Assembly: GCF_905163445.1 (NCBI RefSeq)
Contig: NC_053190.1
Span: forward strand, 10,790,501-10,854,500
Length of the DNA stretch: 64,000 nucleotides
From: Pararge aegeria
Taxonomy: Eukaryota > Arthropoda > Insecta > Lepidoptera > Nymphalidae
Reading direction: 5' to 3'
In this document: positions 1 through 12,600 of the stretch, piece after piece
Position numbering within the stretch: the stretch's first letter is position 1
Layout of the letters: each line of letters opens with the position of its first letter
Notes under the pieces: model-generated
What the model was told of the DNA's origin: nothing
The model's input: the letters and a program-made list of their open reading frames with translations, nothing else
The model's database searches: none
Program-made: the position numbers and the translations under genes

Positions 1-647
1 TAGGGGTTTGACTACCATACTCCCTAACGGCTAGCATCTTAGACAGCATCATCACTTACCACCAAGTGATATTGCAGTCAAGGTCTAACTCGTAGTGAAC
101 AAAGAAAAAAAAAGTTACAATGAGCTATAATAATCCCAATTTAATATTATTGATTTGCCGATTGGCTGTGTTCTGAGACCCTAAGTTGTGGGTTCCCACA
201 ACGGGATTTTTTGGGATGAACATTATTGTATTTCAGTATCTGGGTTTTTAACTGTATAGTATACGAATTTATGTATTCACAAAACTATTTAACGGGTAGT
301 ACCCATAACACAAGCTACACTTACTTTGGGACTAGATGGCGAGTTGTGTATTGTCGTGGTATATTTATTTATTTTTTAAAGAAGTTACTCTTGGTTATTG
401 TCACAAATTCACCTAATGTCTTGTGTACAGCTTGCTTCAGTATGGCCTTATCGATTTTAATGTGTAGTATTTTATTATTCAATCCCAATTTTACTATAAT
501 TATTACTGTTAATACAATCTGAGGTATTTCATGTGTATACATCTTGATTACGTTCCAGTTGCGTTAACATTTCACACGATAATTACTTAGGCGACTGAGC
601 ACTACAAATTCGCTGCAGTAACTTCCACAATACACAAGTAAACTTAC
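1..647. other. Presumed last intron of the chitin deacetylase-like gene
   Basis: No coding exon is seen here. Bases 18-110 match a dispersed repeat also seen at 10021-10165 (motif containing TCACTTACCACCAAGTGAT). Bases 152-375 are a diverged copy of tRNA-like SINE family A. The remainder is AT-rich sequence without recognisable content. Confidence 0.5.
152..375 (+). repeat. SINE family A copy (diverged)
   Basis: Recognisable parts are the head ending in a degenerate B box (GTGGGTTCCCACAACGGG), the middle block with TTTCAGTATCTGGGT, the block ACCCATAACACAAGCTACACT and the tail GTCGTGGTATATTTATTTATT. It is the same repeat as the well-preserved copies at 9387, 40738 and 59792, with deletions in the head. 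Confidence 0.7.
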
Positions 648-3600
648 AACTTAGATGCCCACTGTAGGAATTTATGCAGGCCTTGTTCGAGCTCCTTAAT
701 CTGGAACCAGTTCGTGTGGAAGGGCATCATGTAAGGCGCTCTGTTTTGGTCGTAATTTCTGCTGAAATCTTCCTGAAGCCATTCTAAAACCTGAAACATT
801 TTTCACGTATTTTTAATAGCATAAGTTTTCAGGTTTGTATTTAAGCGCCAACAGCTTTATGCATTAATTAAAAAATGTAACTAACAAAACGAGTTCCTGA
901 TAATTGCAACTTTTTACCAATGGTTTTAACACGGATTATTTTTATTCATACTGTACGAAATGAATATTGTTAGAAATGCAATAGCCAGCCAGTGGACTGT
1001 TATACCACTGCTGGACTAGAAACCTCTCCCAACGGGAGGTTTTGCCCATAATCACCACGCTGGCCAGATAAATTGGTGATCGAAGGAGATGTTTGTAATA
1101 GCACAGAAGACGCTAATGCCCGCTCTCCCCATTATATTCCTTTAATCCCTAACGACACCAGCGGAAAGGAGGAGTGGTTCGATTCCCACAATTGAAAAAT
1201 GCACACACACACACACACACACACATAAGACAGGCTACGCTTACTTTGGGGTTAGATAGCGATGTTTGTATTGTCGTGATATATAATTATATATATGTCT
1301 TACATTATATAACTAACCCTTTCAGTACCTAACAAGAATAAAATTTTGCAATCTATTTTACAACTAACTAATAATTTGTGTGATAAATTGAAAAGTTTCA
1401 GCGCGTAGCCTAATCAAAGTTTTTAGGTAAATTATGATAATAATTTATATAAATAACAATGTGCTTAGGTACCGCAACAACAAGACTACCAATCAGCACT
1501 GGGCCAGCGTGGTGGGCTACGACCTACACCTTTCTTATTCTGAGAAGAGTCTCGTATCCTGTACTGGGCCGGTAATGGGTTGATAACTAAAAGGTGCCTT
1601 TAAAAACTTTTTTCCCATTTACATGTCTATTTCGTTTAAATTCAATCAAACGCCGCAAATAAAACACGTTTTTTTATTTTCTTCGCGCGTCCAATCGGGA
1701 TATACATCGGGATTGGAAATTGCACCGTTTAAAGAACAATAAAAAACGGGAGCTACACGTTCTAAAACAACTTTCAAAACATTCCCATTTTAGGGTACCC
1801 GGATCAAAAATATTTTTTTCGGGATATTTTGTTGATCTACTCAAATTTATGAACCGCTATATCTATGATGTCATAAATCCATTTTATTGGTCTTCCCACA
1901 GTTCTTTCGCCTGTTCCCAACCATTTTGTGATTTGATCTTCGTCCACCTTTTGTCTTTACATCTAGCTGAATGACCTATCCATTTCTATTCCAGTCTTAA
2001 GCCATATCGTATAGCTTTCTTTTTGGTACGAATGTCTATGTTTTTGTTTTCTGAACTTCAATATGCTTCGTTTCATTACATGCTCACAGGCTAGGATTTT
2101 TTTTTTACTCTTTCGGTGTATACCCATGTTTGGCTAGCAAGCAAGTTTGAATTTTGAATCGACGTTCCTTCTATTTGTATAATTTTTTGAGGCTTTTTGT
2201 AACCACTTTAGTTTTTGACTTTCTGAGTCCAACATCTGCAGCATTCTTTCCAGGTCTGTTGTGGATTCGCCAAACAGAGTTATGTCATCCGTGAACCTTA
2301 AATTTGTCAGCTTTTTATTAAATATCCATTTTCCTTGAATTTTCATTCATCATTTAAAGATGTTTTTAAGAATAGCTATGAACAGTTTAGGAGTGAGAGA
2401 GTCTTCCTGTCTTACACCTCTTACAAATGTGAGCTCCTCTCCATGTTTTTCTAGTTTTATTCCACCTACACTTTTTGATTGAATGTTCTTTAAAGTGCTT
2501 ATGTATTTTTCACTTATGTTATTCTTACTTCAAGCGTTTCAGAAATAATTTTCCATTATACATGATCGAATTGTCTGTAAATTGGCCTAATTGAATAATC
2601 ATTTTGATTTTTAACATGATATTTTTATTCACGCAATAATTTCCAGGTAACAAGTAATATATAATAAATTAAAGTTGGAGAAATACGATGTTTTTTTAAA
2701 TATCACTGTTATAGGTATATATATCTATAACAGTGCTTCTTACCTCAAATACTGATAACTGTAATAAAAGAAATCCGAAAAAGCTACCCACCATACGTAA
2801 CTGAACCGGTTTTAAAACCAAAGGACAAAGCAAACTAAGTTTCATCATATCAATCCATTACCGGCCTCCTACAGGGCACAGGTCTCCTCCCACAATGAGA
2901 AGGGGGCCGTAGTCCACCCGGCTGGCTTAAATAAAGTACTGAAAAACTGGTGCTTAAATAAAGCTTAACGTACATTTAATAACAAGGAATTCCGGAAAGT
3001 ATGCTTCTCCAGTGGCGCATACTGTATTATCATCTTTTTCGTGTTTTTTTACATTCTCCGTCATTTGTCAGTTGTCCCATCCCGTCCAAAACCCCACAAA
3101 AAAGGGATATAATAAATTATATTATATTATATTAAAAAAAAAAATGTTGTCAACCTAAAATGGTCAACGTTTTTCTATATCGCCACTCTCAATCCAAATA
3201 TACATTTTTCAAACAATATCAAAACCTCTAGAGACCTGGTCGCCCTATTCCAGCAGCGCAATCGTGTTTGTTTTTAATTAATGAAAATGAAATTTGTCGC
3301 CGCCGGCGCCGCTGTTCATAAAGCGCGATATACACATATGAACTAATACGTTGTTCTATCGTTTTTAGGGTTCCAGTTCCCTAAGTGGTAAAAAGGAATG
3401 GTGCGATGATGTCCGTCTGTCATAACTTTATATATTTTGGCATATTATAGCATAAATAGCACCTAATAAATGTGCAATGGTATATAGTGGGTGAACGTAT
3501 TTGTATACTCATTGTAAGTACCAACGCGTAAGCGAAGCCGAGCTGCAGGCGTCGGCGGTGGCTCTGCACTCCACATGTGTTAGCTTCAATAAAGAAATAC

Positions 3601-6600
3601 AAAATCCAAAAGGAACCACGAAGCTTCAATGCGGGATGAGTGCTTTAATTATGGCATGTCTGTTGTCAGTGATAAAAAAAAACAGGACAAACGGCTTAAC
3701 GGCTCTGTAAGTCCTGGCTGGTACTGAAAATCTTTGACAGAAGAACCTAACAATTCCTAGCCCAACCTGGGGGAAACTAACCTAAAAACGAGGCAGGTTC
3801 GAATAATATCCAAATACATACACTTAAATACCCATAATAAATTGTTTATCACTTACCTCATCGGAGTCGTGATTGTGCAGTACGCATTGGTCCAAGTATG
3901 GGCAGTGACCGCCTTCATAGGTTTCCACGTAATGAGAATTGAATGGTACCTCCCACAGACCTAGTATATCAGAAAAAATTGGTTCACAGCGTAACATATA
4001 AAGGCAACTTTACTACTAATAGACAATATCCATAAATTATGGTTCAGGGCGGGCTACATAGATAAGTCCGATAAGATCACACAGTTCAGCAAAAGAGGTT
4101 TTCCCTAAGGAATCTCACAGCCTCGTAAATGTAGGTAAGATTATTGCACAGTACCAAATTAAGGTCAAGGTAGATGAGCGCTGAGCTAGTAACAATTAAC
4201 TAATAAAATACTAGGCGTTCCACGCGGTTTCGCCCGTGATGGCTATAGGTCATAACGTAATGTATAAACTACTCCAGTACGCCCCGTAGTATTTTTTTTT
4301 ATTATTTCGCAAATTTTTTCTACATAAGAATTTCTAGTTTTTTTTTATATTTTATAGATTATAAACTTATTTTATTAAGTTACTTAAAATGGAAAAACAT
4401 TTTTTTTTAAGTCTACTATTTTGTAGTAAATATAGTTTTATTTTCTTTTACATTAATTTTCAACCAAATGATTACAGCTATTCTTAAGATTAAATAATAA
4501 ATAAATATAATACGACAAGCGGAAGCGGTGATAGCGCATGAATCCCAGCACGCACCTCTAACTTTTCAAAGTAATGTGAGTTTTATGTAATTAAAATATC
4601 ACTTGCTTAAGCGGGAAAGGAAAACAACGTGAGGAAACCTGCATGCCTGGGAGTTCTACGTAATGTTCACAAAGGTGTGTAGAGTATCCGCACTGGGTCA
4701 GCGTAGTGGGCCTTAACCCCTTCTCATTGTGGGAGGAGAGCCGTGCTCTGTAGTAGGCCGGTAATAGGTTGATGTGATAATTTTGATAATACGACAATAC
4801 ACAGTATTATAGGTACTCACATAAGTGATGGTTAATATACATAAATAATAAGTATTTATATACAGATAAAGACCCAGCCACTGAAAAACACTCTTTAATC
4901 ATACAAACATTTTCCAGTTGTGGGAATTGAACCCACTGCCTTTGACTCAGAAAGCAGGGTCACCATTGCCATCTGCGCGAATCGGTCGTATATAAAATTA
5001 AGCGGGCCAATGATAAAATAACTTTTTCTATCGTCGTTTATTTATCCTCTAAAAGACATTGTAAGTGAAAATACCTGGGAAGGACTTAGTAGGGCATGTG
5101 CCGGACTTGCACTCGTGTGGGATCTTGTAGTCTAGCGTGTAGGGCCAAATCGGGATCGGTAGAGGAGGAACGCCCACCGAACTGTCGTAAATGTACCCGA
5201 AGTCTTCTAACACCTTTAACAAATAATATCTTGTTAGACACCGACAAATTTCTGCAAATTGCAACGATTATACAAATATTACGTAAGATTAGCTTACGTC
5301 AGATATTAATATAGTTCAAATGAAAAATAGCCGAATTTAATAACTAGGGTTGCTCTAAAAGTTAGGTATTAGCTTTTTACTTCAGCATAAACCTTGTGTT
5401 TTGGCTGGTTTATCTAAAAGACTGTTAGTTATGAAACTATTGCCCGTTTTCACTAAACGCCCTAATCGGATGCCTAGGCATTCAGGTGATTCCTAGCGAA
5501 ACGTTTCACGAACTCTTATGTGATATCTAACGAAGTTAGACACCGTTTTAAGTTACGACACCGATTCGGCGGATAGTTAAGTTTTGGGGACTCGTAAAAT
5601 GACACTTGACAGATGTAAAAAATATAAAATTGATTACGTAAAATTAAACACCATGATAATACATACACAGTAGTTGTTTATTTTCTTGCAACAAGGTGTA
5701 GCAAGAACATTAAAAAACTTAGGTTAAGCGAGTTAACTAGTGAAATTCTATCGATCGAAATCGATTGGTGAAAGGTAAATGTATGCCAAGGAATCTTCTT
5801 TGATTAGGCGTCACTTACTTAGGTAATGCCATATCCGTAGTTAGTAAAAACGGGCATAAGGGTTGTATTTGAATACGTAGAAAGGTCTTTTTATTATATA
5901 CTATTATCAGAAAAAAATAACACTTTTCAGAATTTAATCACGAACAAAGTTGCGTGCAAACGCTTGTTTACAAAGAAGTTAAACATAAAATCTAAGTAAT
6001 AAAAATATAATTAATTGCTTTTGTACAAAGTTACGAGCGTCTAAACTTTGCGATCTGCCACCACTTAAAGGCCACCGAAATTTCTCACATACCTTAATTC
6101 GAGTTTTCCTGCCAGACATCCGCTCCGCCGGATCCGCGAAAAAGACGCTCGCTGGGAGTGTGAGAAATTCGTAAACTTCCATAAAAGCTCCAGTATTGCT
6201 ATTTACTGCTAATTTTAGCGACGCGAAGTAAGAACATTTTAAAAGACGCCCTAATAGCCACTTAATAATAAAATAAAAATCTAATTGAGTTCATTACCTT
6301 CTGGTATTTGGTCTAAATCCTAGGTCTAAGTGGGGATTAGTACAAACTTACCACATACGTTTTTCTTAATAAAAACTGTCTCTGCAAAATTCTTAAAACC
6401 AATGATATTCAAAACCTCTTTCTTCTATGATAATATTTTATTTATTTATTTATTTAGCAACGCACCCCGTGAAGACATTACAGTTGCCCAATTCGTCTCC
6501 CCGGGGCTATTAAAAGAATGTAACAACAAGTAATAATTACAACAAATAAAATTAAAACATAAAAATAAGCTATATAAAATTAAAAATTAAAAAAAAAACA

Positions 6601-9600
6601 ATAATAACAATGTATTCTCCGTAAGTTTAATAATCAAATACATAAAACGAGAACCTCTAAATTCCTTAAATAGCTCATTTCTCTTAGAACTTCAGGAGCA
6701 TCCCTACTATGTAGTAGGGATGCTACGTGATACGTGATACGTTTGAAAGTCTCGGAGGGTAAGCTATTTGCGAATCTTCTTTAAGTACTTCATTGTCCTA
6801 CGTCGTCTATTACTGTGTTAATCAATATTCTGTGAATAATCTACACCATAGAAAACGAGGCGCGTTCTCAATTCAGATATATAACACAGCATTGCAACAA
6901 TATTGCTTTGCGTCAGAAATACTCGTAAGCATGTACTTTCCCGGACGAGCTCTGTCACAAAAGGCTACTAAGCGATAAGGCCGCCTTTTGTATTCTACTT
7001 CTGTCTTTGTATTTCATTTGTTTTTTTTTCCTAACTTCAAAGTGGTGTACAAATAAAGAGTTAAATAAATAAATAAAAGGCTTAACTACACTACTAACTG
7101 CATTGCAATGTTCTAGTTGCCAGTGTAATTCCAGGCACATGGCTTAAAACCGACGGCCTACCTATTTCTAGCATGCAAATTTATTGCTCTGTTTATAGAC
7201 GATGTTTTTCCAGTTACCATCAGGTAGGCCATATGCTTTGTCCGTCCGTGCGTAATTATAACTATAAAAAAAACCGTGAGAATTCAGCCTTCAAGGAAAA
7301 AAAGGTATAAGTAAACAAACCTTAAATTGCGTATTTCTGCCGGGCTTCAAGAATGGGGCACGTGCACCAACGATCTCCGAGCGCGAGACGTTAGCGAATT
7401 TCCTCAGGATCTCCCGCATACCGATCATCTCACCCGCCCATTCTTCGTAACCTTTGTCTTGAAGACCTTGCTGCTGGGATATCGTTCCCGTAGCTATCTG
7501 AAAAGGAACGCTTTGTTAACTTAAGCGAACTATTTTAAAAATAAATCTTGTTAGAAAATGAACATTCACTTACTTCGTGACCATCATGTGCGAGCGCCTG
7601 TGCCTGAGCGTAGTTGCTGTAAAAGAAATAAACTATTATCTTAATTGTTAAATTTACTTCAGATTTTATTGGCTTTTGTTTAATTCCGCTAAGTAATCTA
7701 CCGTATTAACGCTCAGTCCGGTTTACAGAGAGAGTAAGGGTTGTAAAGGAATTCATGAAAGTTCATCCCCGAGAGGATGATAAAAGTGTGTATAACCAGC
7801 GCCATTAAAGAAAAGATCTATATAAAAAGCGGCTGATATCTTCCTATCTTGTCCGATAGAGACGTGGATTCTGTTATTTATAATACTTATACCTTAACTA
7901 AAAACCCTAGAATTTTGAGATAGAAGTCTTTCAAATAACCATAGAAGCAAATTTCTTGATTTAAGATTATTAGCAACGAGTAATATTAAGGTAATAAATG
8001 TCAGATTCATTTAATCTAAGTGGTCATAATGTTCTTGGTTTATATATACTTTCCGAAAACTAATTTGTCTGTTTCGTTGTCTACATTGTGAACGGTATCT
8101 TAGCCGTATAAAAGAACAAGCATTGTATTGTTGGAAGTTCAGTTTTGTATTGGCCAACTCTGCTCAAATATGGAAAGAATTGCTATGAGTGAATACTGAG
8201 TATTATTAAAGACCTGCAACCACCCACAACGTAAATGAAAAACCAAACTATTTAGATAAGTTAAGATTATTTTGCTTGAAATGGAGTTTCCTAATCTGTA
8301 AGTCAAGAATAATCTTTCTAACATTTCACCAACGGAGCCATGTTTACGTAACTAACAAGGCGACTAGGGTAATATAAAAGCACATAAAGATTTCGCCGTC
8401 GTCGCGAAAGGAGACGTCAAGAACGCTTAATCGCCTTCAGTTGCAGATAACCCAATTTTACGGCTCTCATGTGCCGCCTAACGAAACATCTCTCATTCGA
8501 TTACTTCGCGCGCCTGCCACAGAAAAGCTTTGGGCTTAATTATATAGGCCAGATCATATTGCAAGTTACGCGTTAACAGGTAGAGTTCTGTAGTTTCACT
8601 AAGGCCATTTTTCAATCGCTAAATTAGGGAAAAAGAGGTCTAGCCCCACTCTTTCAAACGTAGCAACTATTTGAGTGCATTTGCCTATAAATGCTGACAA
8701 TGGAACTCTTTATTAAAAGACCAGGAGGCACCATCAAGTCGACATCCCCCCTTCCACCCGATTTCTTCGAGGACTGGGGCTCTTCTCATGGCTAGCTTTT
8801 GCGCTGACCCCAACTCCCTGGTGACGCTATTACAACCCTTAAACAGTATCAGCTGCTTTCCTATCTAAAAGTGAAAACACACAGGGCACAGGTCTCCTCC
8901 CACAATGAGAAACGGTTAAGTCCGGGTAGTCTACCACACTGGCCCAGTGCGTTTTGCTGGAATTTACACACCTTTGAGAACGTTATGGAGAACTCTCAGG
9001 CATGCTGGTTTCCTCGCGATGTTTTCTTTTACGGTTGAAGCTAGTGATATTTTAATTGCTTAAAAACGCACATAACTCAGAAAAATTAGAGGTGCGTGCT
9101 GGTATTCGAACTCAGCGCCCCAAAAGTGGAGTCCCAGTCCTATCCAGCGGGTTATCGCCGCTTCGTTGGAAAAAAGTGTTTGGGAGTTATTAATTAATAG
9201 TCTACCGTCGAACAAGTTGCGTTGTATCTTCACAAATTTTGTGATTATTTTGTAAATTATTTTGTGTACTGTTATTCGAGTAAAATTTAACCTATCTGTT
9301 TGAGGTTCTGGCAAATCATATTTGTTTTAATTATTTTCTCCTCCGTTTGCTAAAATAGATAAATTAAACATAGTATTTAATATCCTGACGGCCGATTGGC
9401 GCAGTTTGCAGCGACCCTGCTTTCTGAGCCCAAGGCCGTGGGTTCGATTCCTACTACTGGAAAATATTTGTGTGATGAGCATGAATGTTTTTCAGTGTCT
9501 GGGTGTTTAAATGTATATATTCTAAGTATTTATGTATATAATTCATAAAAATATTCATCAGGCATCTTAGTACCCATAACACAAGCTACGCTTACTTTAG

Positions 9601-12600
9601 GGGCTAGATAGCTACTCGTATGTGTGTATTGTCGTTGTATATTTATTTATTTATATCCTAAGAATAGGGCCAATTCACATAACAATACAAATACCATAAT
9701 TGAAACTCTAGTCCGTAATTTATTAAAATGTAATCTACCAACCGCTTACGTTATTGCAGTTTGCAAACGTAATTTGAATAAATGCGGTTAACCGTACAAC
9801 CTGAGAGTAATTTTGCATTGTTAAGGAAATAGCACTAGAAAGTTAAAATTGAGTACTTCACCTCTTCATATTTTAGAAAAAAAAGACGAACGTAAACGTT
9901 ACTTATTACATAAACAAGCAGTTTGTTACGTTGAGCTTTTATGTTTGTCGGTTTGATTTGCTTACTCAGAAATCGTTAAATATATCCAAACTATTGTATC
10001 ATAAAACTTGAAATTTTGGTGGTTTTTTTTTTCTTATTTCACTACAAGTCAGCCCTTTGACTGCAATCTCTAGTGGTAAGTGATGATGCCGGAACGCTAA
10101 ATCACTTAGCGGCACGGCTTTGTTGGTAGGTTGGTCCCTAGCCTCGACCCAATCCTCCCACCAGACATTAAAACTTGCATATATAAAGCTTTACTTTAAT
10201 ACAAATCTTACAATGACGTCTTTCATTGCAACCGAACGCGCAGCGTATGTAGGTAATGAAGTGCATGGTTAATATTTAAGTAAAATTAGCACACGAAAAA
10301 ATATTACAAATACGAATAAAGTTAATCGTAAAGTGCTGCAAGAACCGCGCGCTACTTATTTTAATTGAATATGTGAAATTATATACTGAAAATGCGAATG
10401 GCGTCAGACGATCGCATCCGACACTCTAACGTGTTTACATATCAGGCGTATTTAATTTCAGCGCGTGTTAGCTTGTTTTCGGTTGCTCAAAGTTTAAATT
10501 GCATCCTGGAGCCTTCCGCTTACTAGCGTTGGAATACTGAACAAAATTTCTCATTTGATTGATGCAACAAATTGATAAAACCGAAAGGTAACATCTGAGT
10601 TGCAGGTGACGAATTTTTTTACAGTATAAGCGACCAAATAGGTACCACTAAGCTTATAAAGGTACACGCCGAAAACTTACCTAATGTGTAATGCGATTTT
10701 TTTTTCACATATAGTGGTTATAGACTCTCCAAAAATTTACGACTAGTAGAAATTAATAAAGGGATCTCCCACTTAAACGATCACAGCAGTCACAGAGACG
10801 CCAAAGATCTGATCAAAAACCGCTGGTAGCTGGAACTGCCGAAATAACCGCAGTAGTGTGCGATCAACTGAATGCTTTCAACACTAACCTGTATTCGTGA
10901 GATAAGAAGAAAGTGCCCCGAATCGGGCAGTCATTTGGATTACGCAATTTTCCATTAAAAACTTTCTTGTATAAATCGTAGTTATTCAAATTAACGGCGC
11001 CATCAAACGTGAGCATTATCATTTGCGGCGTCTGAAAGTAAAAAGAACATTTAATAAAATATTGCTACTTACTCATCATAAAATTATTATAATAGTTAGA
11101 TATGCCTACGCCCATTGATTTAATGTAACTTTAATCCTTCGCCTCGTTCAAATTCAAAATTCAAAATTCAAAATTCATTTATTTCAAGTAGGCCTAATAT
11201 AAGCACTTTTGAAACGTCAAGTCTGTCTGTTTGTAGTGATTCTACCACCGGTTCGGAAGGCAGATTCTACCGAGAAGAAGCCGGCAAGAAACACAGCAGT
11301 TGCTCTTTTCCAACATCAACAATTTTTAGTGCAAGTTTCATTGTTGTAAAAAGACTTTATCTACATAAAGAAAATTCTGTTATCTCTTGTTGCTGCTAAA
11401 ATACTAATTGCTCTCATTGACAAGTAACTAAAAATTAATAATATGTTGTAAACATGCTACATTATTGAACAACAATAATATTGTTTAGGTACGTTATTTT
11501 AGTAATCTGATGGTCTACTGCCTCTAATCAGAGTAACTCTTCGCAGGGCATGTCAGGAACAAGTCTTGTAACTGTGTCCCTAGCCTGAGGCATAGGTGCC
11601 TCATGTGTCTGAAGTCACATCGGCAACTCAGCCCTTCAGATCGGAACTTAGCAATGCTGCTCTGTCACAAAAAGCTGTACTACTACTGACATTGCTTGTC
11701 CGGCAAAGTACTACCGTCATTCTTACTTCTGCCGCTACGCTGTATTGCTGCAATGATGTGTTCCGGTCTTAAGGGCCAGATACATGAGGCTTCACACCTA
11801 CTCTTCAGGTTAATACGGGTCTACCAAACCAGGTTACTTAAATCGCTATTAAAAAAAACTTATTGTTTAATAGCAATATAAAGACGACATTGTATTTCTA
11901 ACGGATATTTAACATCAAAATTATCTGATAGCTTCTCGGCGTCATGGAATATCTTACTGTTTTATTCTTTGACCTAATTGAACTTTAAAGCAATAAAAAA
12001 TTCCAAATGAATTAAAAAGTTCCCAACATCATTTAATATTTCATTTGCTGACTGATATGCACTAAAAAATACAAGTTTTGTTATTTTCACCAAAGATCTT
12101 AAATATCGGCAGTAGTAGTAAGTTTACCCGTAATACACTAGAACGTACTACGTGCAATGTTCTTCGAAAATTCCAACATAACTATTATAGGTTCCCGAAA
12201 TCTAGTTCTCGCAATCCAATAGCGCTGCTTCTAGCTGCAATTCAATTAACGTTCTCTGTGGAAGTACAATGCTATTTGTTCTCTAGACTTACATCTTCGG
12301 GGTCTAGCCCGCCTGGGATCAGAGTGCCGTCCTTCGAACAAAAACAATATGGTAGCTGACATTCTGCCGTGTCACACTTTGTAGCTAAGTCTGTTGGCGC
12401 TTCTGTGATAGGGGCTGGTGCTGAAACAATAAAGTAAAGTATCTAGTAAATAACTGCCTTGTTTTTTATTAATAATAATTGACGGACCAAGCAGCTGGCA
12501 TCGTAAAAGCAGTTGGCATCGGACAGAGACAGACAACACTTCGCAGAGCATGCCAAGAACATCCTGCAAACACGGCAGTTTGTAGGACGTGTTCTTGGCA

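Noticed and set aside
9387..9460. tRNA gene suggested by A- and B-box-like sequences
   Set aside because: The sequence does not fold as a full tRNA, and the same head recurs with a conserved body in many copies, so it is a SINE.
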